DNA of 64,000 nucleotides from Calothrix sp. PCC 7103 (GTDB lineage Bacteria; Cyanobacteriota; Cyanobacteriia; Cyanobacteriales; Nostocaceae). Made by a program: the position numbers and the translations under genes. The notes below the pieces were generated by a model. It made no database searches. It was not told the origin of the DNA and was given only the letters and a program-made list of their open reading frames with translations. Shown one piece after another: positions 25,619-33,437 of this stretch (its first letter is position 1; each line of letters opens with the position of its first letter). The stretch is from assembly GCF_000331305.1 (NCBI RefSeq), contig NZ_KB217478.1, positions 5,429,595 through 5,493,594 on the forward strand, read 5' to 3'.

Positions 25619-27039
25619 TACTGCAATCTCCTTGTTGCTGTCAAAATTGGATTGACGTCGAACCAAGACCCTTCACTGTCGCGGTACTCATAAACAAACC
25701 TACTGCGTATCAAAACTCGATATCCCTCATCTCCACTTACCCATTTCCGTTGTTGCACCTGACGCAACAATTCCCACTCGTCATCTGTAATTGCCAAAGT
25801 CATTTGATTGCAGAAACCGCGAATCACGGTTTCTAATACCTGACTGGATAGAGGTAACTTTCTCTCCTTCTTAATCCAGTCGGTTAAAAGTCTGAGTAAT
25901 TCGCGGACATGACCACCACTAAAACGACACAATTTGTCGAAAGTATCAGGATGGTCAAACAGTGCCACAGCCAATTTCAGCCGTTGTCTGGGTTCAATGT
26001 CAGGAAATGCTCTTGCTAATACCATCTGTCGCAGTAAAGCCATTCCTTCAACACATTCGCTACCATCTCGCAATTGTACTGGTACCATTGGTAACACTTT
26101 TGGGTCTACCATAAAACGCTGTGTTAGCCTGCCCAACTCATTTGAGAACATTAACTCCAAAGGCATCGTGTAAACTACATGACATTGAAGTTGCCGTAAC
26201 TGTTCGCCCCGATCTACAAATAAATATTCCGGTTGGCGCCTTCCCCAAGCTTTAGTGGAACTCTCAACGCGGTCTAAATTATCGATAATTACTACCAACC
26301 CTTTCTTACCGCATTGCTTGAGTTTCGCAATGGCTGGTTTGATTAGTTCTTCGTTAATTACATCTAAAATATTTGTGGTACGAGGACTGAGGTATTCTCT
26401 TAACTTCCCGCGAAGCTCTGGACTGTTTTTCGCTTTCGCTGTGATTTTACCAATGCCAAGAGCTACCAATGAGATACCATCTTTCTCCGACGCCTTTACT
26501 TCTCCAATTCCGGGAATATTTGCTTCGGCAGAAAACTTGCCCTCAGTACTCGCGGAAACCTTACCAATTCCAGGAACTGACGCTTCCGCCGAAACCTCAA
26601 TCTCAGTCATCAGTAGTTTAGCGGCGCCATGAAGGATTTTCTTCAAACCCTTGGGTTCTGGAATTTCTAATTTTTCCAGGCTATCAAGACTTTCACTAAC
26701 TCGACGCGCGACACTCAATAAAATATCGCCGATATCAACATCACCCATTTCCAGGTCTTGACTGGACTCAAAATATACGACATGGAAACCAGCTACTTCT
26801 AATTCATCTTTTAACCTAAGTAATTCCGTAGACTTGCCACAACCCAGGTGTCCTGTAAACAATTCGCACGTAGGCTCGTTAGGCGAGAAAAACGTAATAT
26901 TTTCTTTTAATTCTTCAATAATCTTGCCACCGCGCACCGAGGAGAAATCGATATAAAACTTCCGGTCTTCAGCATTAGCTATAACTAACGCCTTGCTAGG
27001 GTTGCAAGCCTGGTAAAACTTCTGTAAGTCTAATATCAT
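25618..27039 (-). CDS. P-loop ATPase with tandem PGIG repeats, partner of the STAND protein
   Basis: The 473-residue protein has an intact Walker A (GHLGCGKST, 63-71). A Walker B-like VVIIDNLDRVES is followed by an arginine-rich sensor region (LGRLTQRFMVDPKVLPMVPV) and a winged-helix-like end (SGGHVRELLRLLTDWIKKER). Between P-loop and Walker B lies a 60-residue insert of near repeats: SAEASVPGIGKVSAS, SAEANIPGIGEVKAS and LGIGKITAKAK. It resembles STAND/KAP-type ATPases annotated only as ATP-binding protein. Its stop overlaps the next start, so the two proteins are probably made in fixed ratio. Function is unknown. Confidence 0.75.
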   Translation of the reverse strand: MILDLQKFYQACNPSKALVIANAEDRKFYIDFSSVRGGKIIEELKENITFFSPNEPTCELFTGHLGCGKSTELLRLKDELEVAGFHVVYFESSQDLEMGDVDIGDILLSVARRVSESLDSLEKLEIPEPKGLKKILHGAAKLLMTEIEVSAEASVPGIGKVSASTEGKFSAEANIPGIGEVKASEKDGISLVALGIGKITAKAKNSPELRGKLREYLSPRTTNILDVINEELIKPAIAKLKQCGKKGLVVIIDNLDRVESSTKAWGRRQPEYLFVDRGEQLRQLQCHVVYTMPLELMFSNELGRLTQRFMVDPKVLPMVPVQLRDGSECVEGMALLRQMVLARAFPDIEPRQRLKLAVALFDHPDTFDKLCRFSGGHVRELLRLLTDWIKKERKLPLSSQVLETVIRGFCNQMTLAITDDEWELLRQVQQRKWVSGDEGYRVLIRSRFVYEYRDSEGSWFDVNPILTATRRLQ

Positions 27040-27260
27040 AACCTACCTCGTAATGCGGCTTAACTTTATTTTCTACAAAAACCGCATTACAAATTCCGTA
27101 AATATATTTAAGTAAATAGGTTATGTGCTTTTAAGTACCTACGCAAAAATATTTATGCAGGAGAGCGAGAAATTATGATTTAGCTCAAACCCTTACCAAT
27201 AATAGATTTTAGCTTATTTCGTTTATGAGAGCAGATACATAATTAATTTTGCACAACTAC
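27040..27260. other. Upstream region of the ATPase/STAND operon
   Basis: About 220 bases, A/T-rich. It must hold the operon promoter. I see no clear operator, hairpin or small gene. Confidence 0.4.
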
Positions 27261-27839
27261 TTATTCTTCTGTTTCAAATACAACACCCTCATAAAGCAGT
27301 TCAATCGGAAACTCCAACTCAATGCTTGATAAAGTGACGATATCTCCAGCAGTGTAGGGATAGTAAAGCCACATTCTGCCCTCTCCCCGACAGTAACGCT
27401 CCACAAAAATTTGTTCAGAGTCAATTAAGATATACTCTTGCAAACTGGGCATTTTCAAGAAATTTATGAATTTTTCACCCCTATCTTTTGCGCTTGTACC
27501 AGGGGAGAGTACTTCCGCAATTAATTTTGGCTTTTGAATAAACTTGCGCGCGTTCAGGTCTTGAGGGTCACAACTAACGATAACATCAGGGTAGTAGTAA
27601 GGACTCTTAGGACTAACTTGCACTTTCACGTCTGACACATTTACTCGGCAGCCTCTAGAACGTAGATGAGGGTACAAGGCTCTGTAAAAATTTAGAGCAA
27701 TATCATTATGGGGAATTGTACCACCAGTCATAGCAAAGACTTCGCCGTTAACGTATTCATAGCGAACATCTTGCTGAAGTTCCCATTCGAGGTATTCCTC
27801 GACTGTCATTTTTTGCGGTTGTTGAGGAATGGTTATCAT
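27261..27839 (-). CDS. Uma2 family restriction-endonuclease-like protein
   Basis: The 192-residue protein has the full Uma2 layout: MTVEEYLEWELQQDVRYEYV start, NGEVFAMTGGTIPHNDIALN, PDVIVSC for the catalytic aspartate, and LIAEVLSPGTSAKDRGEKF with E-x-L in place of ExK. Uma2 proteins are present in dozens of copies in filamentous cyanobacteria and their biological role is unproven. It stands alone with its own ATG, and the frame is intact. Confidence 0.93.
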   Translation of the reverse strand: MITIPQQPQKMTVEEYLEWELQQDVRYEYVNGEVFAMTGGTIPHNDIALNFYRALYPHLRSRGCRVNVSDVKVQVSPKSPYYYPDVIVSCDPQDLNARKFIQKPKLIAEVLSPGTSAKDRGEKFINFLKMPSLQEYILIDSEQIFVERYCRGEGRMWLYYPYTAGDIVTLSSIELEFPIELLYEGVVFETEE

Positions 27840-27949
27840 AACAAGTTTATTCCCAAGCTTGCTTTGATTGTAGCCAATAGTTTTTAATGAAGCTAGCCTT
27901 TATAAAATATTTTAAGTCAACATTTTTCAACAGAGCCTATTATATAATC

Positions 27950-28327
27950 ATGGAATTTCTACCACAAAATACTAATTTAGGTCAACTTGATATCATTGAA
28001 GTATACAGTTATTATAATGGGACAAGACTTTTTTCGTGTTGTAATGTAACACTCAATATATTTTTTGCACTCTGGATAGACGAAGAGGAAGGTTTTGATT
28101 TATGGCTTTATGTACCTGTGTCCCTAAAAAGATTTCAAGAAATTCGCTTTGGAAAGATGGACTTACGAAACGCATTTTTAAAATCTGAGGATGGATTTGT
28201 TTTTGAGGTTAAGATTTTTTTTGATAATCTAGATGTGGTTAGCTGTATTAAGAGCGAAGAAATTGACAAAGATTGGCTGCCCTTGCCTGATGATTATCTC
28301 AAGTTGTCATCTTTATATCTTGCATAG
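27950..28327 (+). CDS. Hypothetical protein, DUF6575-like
   Basis: The 125-residue protein starts at MEFLPQNTNLGQLDIIEVYS. The longer frame from 27887 adds a basic stretch (MKLAFIKYFKSTFFNRAYYI) without homologous character. The core has strands around RLFSCCNVTLNIFFALWIDE and LWLYVPVSLKRFQEIRFGKM, which I associate with DUF6575 proteins found near phage and defence genes. There are no catalytic residues I can name. No good ribosome site is seen before either start. Confidence 0.6.
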   Translation: MEFLPQNTNLGQLDIIEVYSYYNGTRLFSCCNVTLNIFFALWIDEEEGFDLWLYVPVSLKRFQEIRFGKMDLRNAFLKSEDGFVFEVKIFFDNLDVVSCIKSEEIDKDWLPLPDDYLKLSSLYLA

Positions 28328-28677
28328 GTGTGAATATTTTAATTAATATTACTAGGTAGTTTGTAGATTTTGCGAATACGCTCCTACCCGCATGGGACTG
28401 TAAGTCCCCATGCTAATAGCGGAAGTCCTCTGTAAGAGGACTAATAATAGTTGTTACTTTTACGACTTTATGTAAGCAAATATGTAGTTTTTACTTAGAT
28501 ATGCAAGATATTAGCATCTAAAGATTTCTCTACGTACACTTGCACTAAACGAATTCAGTATACGGCACCAGCAACCCCTTCTGCCATCAAGGTTTAACTC
28601 TGTCGCGGACAATTTCTGCAAGTTCTGGGCATTCGTAGGTAAGGAAATTGCGCTCCGTTCCTAGAATTAGCGGCGCC
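28328..28677. other. Intergenic region with two tandem hairpins
   Basis: 350 bases without a gene. The only structure is the pair of stem-loops at 28390-28442. The rest is A/T-rich with no open frame of coding character. Confidence 0.5.
28390..28442. repeat. Two tandem stem-loops with matching GTAA loops
   Basis: Stem 1 pairs GCATGGGACT (28390-28399) with AGTCCCCATGC (28403-28413) around GTA, with one bulged C. Stem 2 pairs AGTCCTC (28424-28430) with GAGGACT (28436-28442) around TGTAA. Both share the core GACT-GTAA-AGTC/AGGACT logic and are joined by TAATAGCGGA. It could be a dispersed repeat or a structured RNA. Confidence 0.6.
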
Positions 28678-28974
28678 CTATTCAAGCATATCCACCAGTT
28701 CAAAACGCACTTTTTTCCCGATGACTCTGGCAGCACGTTCAATCGTATCCAGCGTTACGGCAGGATTGTCTGGGTCTAACAGACGGTCAAGGGACGACCT
28801 ACTTGTTTGCATTTTTTGCGCCATTTCTGTCTTGCTCAGATTTTTAGATGCCATCTCCTGTTGGATCTGCCATGCAATTACCCGTTTGACAGCAATAATA
28901 TTAATTTCGTTGAGCGTCCCTTCTTCCTCGAACAGGTCATCGAGAGAGGAACCGATATGAGGATTTTTCTTCAT
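28678..28974 (-). CDS. XRE/HigA-type antitoxin
   Basis: The 98-residue protein has a helix-turn-helix at about 38-90: WQIQQEMASKNLSKTEMAQK, then TSRSSLDRLLDP, then VTLDTIERAARVIGKKVRF. Its ATG overlaps the toxin stop by four bases (ATGA), giving toxin-first order as in HigBA systems. It should neutralise the HigB-like toxin and repress the shared promoter. Confidence 0.88.
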   Translation of the reverse strand: MKKNPHIGSSLDDLFEEEGTLNEINIIAVKRVIAWQIQQEMASKNLSKTEMAQKMQTSRSSLDRLLDPDNPAVTLDTIERAARVIGKKVRFELVDMLE

Positions 28975-29321
28975 CCCATTGCCTCCACTTGTTGTTTTCG
29001 TTCTTTTGCTAAATCTAGGTCTTTCTTCGGTGTTTTCTGAGTTTTTTTAATGAACCCATGCAATAAAACCATGTTGCCCTCATGGATACAGAACAGCACG
29101 CGCGCTTTACGACCTTGCGGTAAATTAGTGCGTACTTCGTATAATCCATCACCCATTGGACGGCAGGTCGGCATCCCTATGGGAAAACCATATTCAACAG
29201 TTTTTATGTCTATACCAATCAAACGACGCTCGTCTGCATCCAAACCTTTCAACCAGTCACGAACTGGTTCGGCGCCATTTTCATTTTGGTAGAAGCTTGC
29301 AGGAACACGCTTTTCTGACAT
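28971..29321 (-). CDS. HigB/RelE-like toxin (phage Gp49-like family)
   Basis: The 116-residue protein starts at the ATG at 29321 (MSEKRVPASFYQNENGAEPV); the frame also extends three codons to a TTG. The family pattern is clear: VRDWLKGLDADERRLIGIDI, GLYEVRTNLPQGRKARVLFC, then HGFIKKTQKTPKKDLDLAKE. These are the R/K residues that in RelE-fold toxins cut mRNA on the ribosome. A TACC-N6-GGTA dyad at 29428-29441, about 110 bases upstream, may be the operator. Confidence 0.88.
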   Translation of the reverse strand: MSEKRVPASFYQNENGAEPVRDWLKGLDADERRLIGIDIKTVEYGFPIGMPTCRPMGDGLYEVRTNLPQGRKARVLFCIHEGNMVLLHGFIKKTQKTPKKDLDLAKERKQQVEAMG

Positions 29322-29330
29322 ATTGATCAA

Positions 29331-29708
29331 ACGAAGCCCGGAAGTCGCACCACAACGATGTGTAATACGTTACTGTAGCATCACATACGTTTTTACCACG
29401 GTCAGACTTGATATTACATCTCATTTATACCTTTTTTGGTACAATAAGTCAATAGTAAAAATTACACCTGTGACAGGCTGGATATTGATATATTAAGTTT
29501 CAATCAAACCGTATGCAATCTCTACGTGTGTGCAATACTTCCTGTTGTACTGAAGTTCGCCAAGCATAGCCGCGCTTTTTTATACCCGTGTGAGCAAGTT
29601 CTAGTAACAATATTGTAAACTCTACCACCCGTTAGCTGGTGTCCGCAATACCTGATTATAAGTATCAACATCTACCCAGATTTGAATGTATCGGCTTGCA
29701 TCATGTAA
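29331..29708. other. Intergenic region between two toxin-antitoxin loci
   Basis: It contains the TACC-TTTTTT-GGTA dyad (29428-29441). On the minus strand at about 29632-29704 a short frame reads RYIQIWVDVDTYNQVL and stops, which could be a worn gene end, but it has no start. Nothing else is supportable. Confidence 0.4.
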
Positions 29709-30815
29709 TTATTGTGACCCCTGAAAACACAAATTCACCTTAAAATCATTCATCCAAGATTTGGGAATTAAATTATCATGTTGAAGCCGCCCTACAACAA
29801 TAGCAGGATGAATATTGATACAGGAAGCAAAATCAGCAACATCAGTTTTAGATTTAAGTTGTGTTAACTCTCTTTCATACTGAGGTGGTATCAAAAATGT
29901 CCTTGCCCATTGCGAAGCTTCACGTTCTTGTTCTGATTCCAAACTTTCCCCACTATTCCATTCATCCAGAAAAATATTTTCTTTATCATGTAGTAGGATA
30001 TGTGCTGCTTCATGGAAAAAATTAAACCAGAAACAGTCATTGGTTTTACCGTAAAGTGAAAGTTGAATCAGTGCCTTATGGGGATTTAACCACCGTGCTG
30101 CACCACTAACGTGCGCTCCCTTAATTGATGGGACTAAAACCAGCACAACCCCACATTCTCGGCACAACTGTTGTATAGTAGGTTCAAATTCTAAGAGTGG
30201 TAACACCGTCAACGCGCGAATTGAGCGCACTGCTTTTTCAAATTTGGGTTTACTGTACTTGGGACAGTCGAGTTTTTCTGCTTCTATTTCACCCAATCGT
30301 AACCAAGCAGAAATCGCACCAATATCACTTTGTTCTTTCCGGGTGCGACGAAAGGAAATTTCCATACCTGCATAGTAACTTCGCCACTCGTCTGGCGAAG
30401 CCACACCAAAAAAATGTAATAATTTTTTTACTACTCCTGGTTTATTCTTGGTAATTAAATGACACTTAGGAATTGCACCTTGGTTCATCAATTCTTTGAC
30501 TGGTAATTGATCTAACCATTCGGTCCACCCCTTTAAACGATTTTCTTCTTCTTTCTTAGCTAAAGCAACACGATATTGGGCTTCACGATTGAGCCAAAAC
30601 CCCGCTGTACTCCCCAAAACCCGTTCTAGCTTCAGGGCTGTTTCTTCATTAATTGGTGCTTTGCCATTAATGAGCAAACTGATATGTTTTGTTGTATAAC
30701 CTAAACGTTCTGCAAACTGTACTTGTGTCCAATCACGCTCTTCTAACAAATCAGCAATGGTATCACCGGGGGGAGATACCCAATCGGGAGTAAAAGGACG
30801 GGTTGTCTCAGTCAT
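29709..30815 (-). CDS. HTH-ImmA/IrrE metallopeptidase fusion antitoxin
   Basis: The 368-residue protein starts at the ATG at 30815 behind GGAGATTACC. N-terminal XRE helix-turn-helix (GDTIADLLEERDWTQVQFAE, then TTKHISLLINGKAPI) resembles HigA/VapI antitoxins. The C-terminal ImmA/IrrE zinc peptidase has FHEAAHILLHD (HExxH), with the third ligand probably in the EREASQWARTFLIP segment. Such fusions repress the promoter and can cleave a regulator. Its start overlaps the toxin stop by eight bases, so the two are coupled. Confidence 0.9.
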   Translation of the reverse strand: MTETTRPFTPDWVSPPGDTIADLLEERDWTQVQFAERLGYTTKHISLLINGKAPINEETALKLERVLGSTAGFWLNREAQYRVALAKKEEENRLKGWTEWLDQLPVKELMNQGAIPKCHLITKNKPGVVKKLLHFFGVASPDEWRSYYAGMEISFRRTRKEQSDIGAISAWLRLGEIEAEKLDCPKYSKPKFEKAVRSIRALTVLPLLEFEPTIQQLCRECGVVLVLVPSIKGAHVSGAARWLNPHKALIQLSLYGKTNDCFWFNFFHEAAHILLHDKENIFLDEWNSGESLESEQEREASQWARTFLIPPQYERELTQLKSKTDVADFASCINIHPAIVVGRLQHDNLIPKSWMNDFKVNLCFQGSQ

Positions 30816-31254
30816 GGTAATCTCCAATGAAAACAATACAAACAGCAGTAACTTTTGACCAATCAATACTTCCATCTCCCATTAAGGGGATGGGGTCGTC
30901 CGAAGGCTTAAATACAAGTCGTTTCCCACCTTCTAGGTTTACTGCAAATTCTCCTGCCCGATCTCCTTTTAAAGGATGGGGATTACCTGCAACCAATTCC
31001 GTAACACAACTCACAGCAGCAAGGTCTCCCAATCGGGTTATCAATTTCTTGGCACAATTTGCACCCAATTTTCTTTGTGCTAGTTTTTCTTGCGAGCATA
31101 GGTTTTGCAGTTTGCTGTCCCCGAAAGTATACTGCAAACGGGTAAAATATAGACTTTTGTCATGCTGAACGAAACGTAGTGTAGTGAAGCATCTTGGAGA
31201 TTCTTCGCTTTGCTCAGAATGACAGTTCTTAGCCGTTTTTAGTATAATTTCCAT
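30808..31254 (-). CDS. HigB-like (RelE superfamily) toxin with a repeat-encoded N-terminal extension
   Basis: The toxin body runs from about residue 40: LQYTFGDSKLQNLCSQEKLA, the Gly-Asp-Arg-Ala motif in HPLKGDRAGEFAVNLEGGKR, LVFKPSDDPIPLMGDGSIDW and IVFIGDYHD. Residues 11-33 (CHSEQSEESPRCFTTLRFVQ and on) are the translation of a family A palindrome at 31158-31224. Either the ATG at 31254 is used and the toxin carries this leader, or translation begins at a TTG at 31137 (a 110-residue toxin). The operator repeats lie upstream of the insertion, so the element separates promoter from toxin. Confidence 0.8.
   Translation of the reverse strand: MEIILKTAKNCHSEQSEESPRCFTTLRFVQHDKSLYFTRLQYTFGDSKLQNLCSQEKLAQRKLGANCAKKLITRLGDLAAVSCVTELVAGNPHPLKGDRAGEFAVNLEGGKRLVFKPSDDPIPLMGDGSIDWSKVTAVCIVFIGDYHD
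31158..31224. mobile_element. Family A MITE-like palindrome inserted in a toxin gene
   Basis: Ends TGTCATGCTGAAC and CTCAGAATGACA, 67 bp, matching the copies at 9689 and 16132. It keeps the toxin frame open across its full length. Confidence 0.8.
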
Positions 31255-31274
31255 GCCTTGTAGCCTAATATAAG

Positions 31275-31356
31275 TTTACCATTTTGGTAAACAAATTGGT
31301 TAGATTCCAAAAGACATATCATATCAATTTATGTAATAATTTACCGTTTTGGTAAA
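31275..31356 (-). promoter_or_regulatory. Paired operator of the second toxin-antitoxin locus
   Basis: Two copies of TTTACC-N5-GGTAAA, at 31275-31291 and 31340-31356, each followed by a similar A/T-rich tail and TTAGATT, start to start 65 bases apart. They lie just upstream of the toxin start and are the likely binding sites of the helix-turn-helix antitoxin. Confidence 0.7.
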
Positions 31357-31514
31357 TAAATTTGTTAGATTTTGTAACTGACCTACCGGAGCGAGGGATA
31401 CGTAACTGCTCACTCCGAGAGATATGATGTAAACTTTTGTCCATCAATATTTGACTTTCCGAACGCTACGAGTAGGTTTACAGGCGTATAAGTGATTTTC
31501 AGAACATGAGTCCC

Positions 31515-31697
31515 TTAATGATATATCGGGTGTTCCAGCACAACCGATTTTGTATCCCGATGCCGCATAAAACGTTTACGTAACTCATCAGCGATTAAAA
31601 TTAATGGCGGAAACACAAGTAAAACTAACCAATGCAACGGTTGTAAAGGCGCCGTTGAGAAGATTTTTTGCAGCATTGACGAGTGGATAATTAACAA
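31515..31697 (-). pseudogene. C-terminal remnant of a P-type cation ATPase
   Basis: The 60 residues (LQPLHWLVLLVFPPLILIAD, then ELRKRFMRHRD) match the last membrane helices and tail of PacL-type cation ATPases, whose full length is about 900 residues. No upstream catalytic part is present, so this is a remnant of a lost gene. Confidence 0.65.
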
Positions 31698-31725
31698 TAG
31701 CAGGACTATCTCAACGCCTATTTTT

Positions 31726-31839
31726 AAGTTCCCACCCAGTCAAGCACAGTTTCCCGGAAGACAGGGTTTTCCCGTCGGAGGACAAGGAAAACCAAATTTT
31801 AAGGAGCTTGGTTTAACTGAAGAGCAATTAGGAACAGTA
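31726..31839 (+). pseudogene. Fragment of a Spy-like protein joined in frame to the next gene
   Basis: In the same frame as the gene at 31840, reading PPSQAQFPGRQGFPVGGQGK and then PNFKELGLTEEQLGTV before the ATG. It resembles the mature start of the next protein (SHAQFPSQTPGK and FTDEQKEKL), as if a duplicated gene collapsed. Confidence 0.5.
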
Positions 31840-32292
31840 ATGAAACCAAAATTCATATCTGCATCTATATTACTTGTTGCAGTAATTATCCTGGGTGCGA
31901 CACCAAGTATATCCCACGCACAATTTCCATCTCAAACACCAGGAAAAATTAAAATGCAAGGTGGAATCGAAAATATACCTGGGATGAATTTCACTGACGA
32001 GCAAAAAGAAAAGCTTCAGGAAGTGAAAAAAGAGATGAGCGATCGCATGGTAAAAATTCTCACTAGCGAACAGCAAGAGTATTTAAAAACTGCGATGAAT
32101 ACTGGAAGAAATCCTCAAGAAGTGATAGGTTCCTTAAATTTATCCAGACAGCAAAAGGAACAACTCGATGGTGTGCAGAGATGGCAACGCCAACAGCTAT
32201 TTAGCATCCTCACTAATGAGCAAAAACAAAAAATGAAGGAAATGATGATGCGAAAACAGGGTGGTGGAAACCCATTTGGTTTTCGTCCATAA
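31840..32292 (+). CDS. Spy/CpxP-like periplasmic protein
   Basis: The 150-residue protein has a cleavable signal peptide (MKPKFISASILLVAVIILGA, cut after SISHA). The helical mature part has LTSEQQEYLKTAM and LTNEQKQKMKEM, forms of the LTxxQ motif that defines Spy/CpxP proteins. In enterobacteria these are envelope chaperones or metal-stress sensors tied to the CpxAR and BaeSR two-component systems. Here a histidine kinase and an OmpR-type regulator lie close by, which supports the same kind of role. Start is fixed by the signal peptide. Confidence 0.75.
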   Translation: MKPKFISASILLVAVIILGATPSISHAQFPSQTPGKIKMQGGIENIPGMNFTDEQKEKLQEVKKEMSDRMVKILTSEQQEYLKTAMNTGRNPQEVIGSLNLSRQQKEQLDGVQRWQRQQLFSILTNEQKQKMKEMMMRKQGGGNPFGFRP

Positions 32293-32717
32293 TCATTAGT
32301 TGACACTATTAACTGGCTAGAGTAGATCGAAGAATAAGAGAATAGAGGAGATGTAACAACAATATTGCTCCCATTGTTTTTAATTTCCCTAGCTATAGCT
32401 TTTAAATCGATAGAATTGGAACCATAACGTTATAACTGAAATAGTGCAAATGAATTATATAGGTTGAAAAAATTAGGTAAAAATCAGATAAACCCAGTAA
32501 TTTAAAATTAAAAACTTTGCAATAGTACTTAAGTACAATTTCAGACCTGTTGTATCCTAGCGAATCGATGTTGCTTAAGATGAGAATAAGCTGAGAAAGA
32601 ACTGAGAGAAAATATTTCTAAATTTATATAAATTCTCAGCTATACATAATTTAGCTCTTGGCAACACCACCGACAATTGTTCTTATCGCAAACAGGGACA
32701 TGTCAAAAGGTGGTTAT
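32293..32717. other. Regulatory region upstream of the DUF4079-kinase operon
   Basis: 425 bases without a gene. It holds a GTACTTAAGTAC palindrome (32525-32536), which matches the cyanobacterial LexA box RGTACNNNDGTWCB at all but one position when flanking bases are included, and the triple TGAGAA repeat at 32581-32613. Confidence 0.5.
32581..32613 (+). promoter_or_regulatory. Three tandem 11-bp TGAGAA repeats (OmpR/PhoB-type operator)
   Basis: TGAGAATAAGC, TGAGAAAGAAC and TGAGAGAAAAT follow each other with no gap. An 11-bp period puts all half-sites on one face of the helix, as in operators of OmpR/PhoB-family regulators. The next gene starts 105 bases downstream. Related repeats are at 37431 and 37550. 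Confidence 0.65.
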
Positions 32718-33437
32718 ATGGACTTAGTAGATTTTCTAGGACTTGTTCATCCTTTCATCGCTATTTTCTTTGTTTTTCCTTTACTTGGCATCGTGGTTAA
32801 CTTTGCCTGGGCAACACGTCAGCGTCGTTTACAGAGCAAAAGTGCAGGTAAGAGTAAAATTCCAGCGTCGGTTGGTGTTGAACATAAACAATTGGGGAGT
32901 TGGCTAACAGGCGCCATTGTCGGATTAACTTTGCTAGGATTAGCTTATCCCATCGGCAAAAATATTATCACGAATCAAGTTTGGAGCAAGGCGCCGTTTA
33001 AAGTAATTTTTATTTTGTTGATGTTTGTAGCAACTATTACATCTTTAGTATTGCTCTACCGTGCTAATACAAAGATATGGCGATCTGTGTTTGCAACTCT
33101 CACAGGTGCGGGTTTGGTAATTTTAGGATTTCAAGACGGAGTGTTTCGTCGTGATAACGAGTGGTTTTGGTCGCATTACTATATTGGTATGGCTGCAGCA
33201 ATGCTGATGATTTTTTCTTTAGCTATTGTACCCGAAATTTATAAAGATAAGTCACATCGCTGGCGCCTAATTCACACGATTTTAAATTGCGTTGCTTTGT
33301 TATTATTTATGGGACAAGCAATGACAGGCACGCGAGACTTATTAGAAATTCCTTTAAGTTGGCAAGAACCTTATGTCTATAAATGTGATTTTGTAAATAA
33401 AACTTGTCCCATATCTCAACCGGAATTAAAAAAGTGA
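32718..33437 (+). CDS. DUF4079 membrane protein (cytochrome b561-like)
   Basis: The 239-residue protein starts at MDLVDFLGLVHPFIAIFFVF behind an AGGTGG site; a longer TTG-started frame (32658) adds no homology. About six helices are visible, with histidines in LVHPF, SHYYIGMAAAML and SHRWRLIHTILN that may hold haem as in b561-type proteins. A related, longer-known family member begins at 63605. The stop overlaps the kinase GTG by four bases, so this protein is probably part of the sensing complex or its redox partner. Confidence 0.8.
   Translation: MDLVDFLGLVHPFIAIFFVFPLLGIVVNFAWATRQRRLQSKSAGKSKIPASVGVEHKQLGSWLTGAIVGLTLLGLAYPIGKNIITNQVWSKAPFKVIFILLMFVATITSLVLLYRANTKIWRSVFATLTGAGLVILGFQDGVFRRDNEWFWSHYYIGMAAAMLMIFSLAIVPEIYKDKSHRWRLIHTILNCVALLLFMGQAMTGTRDLLEIPLSWQEPYVYKCDFVNKTCPISQPELKK

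Noticed and set aside
29632-29704. Minus-strand fragment RYIQIWVDVDTYNQVL
   Set aside because: Looks protein-like but has no start, a stop just upstream and no recognisable family, so it is not listed as a gene.
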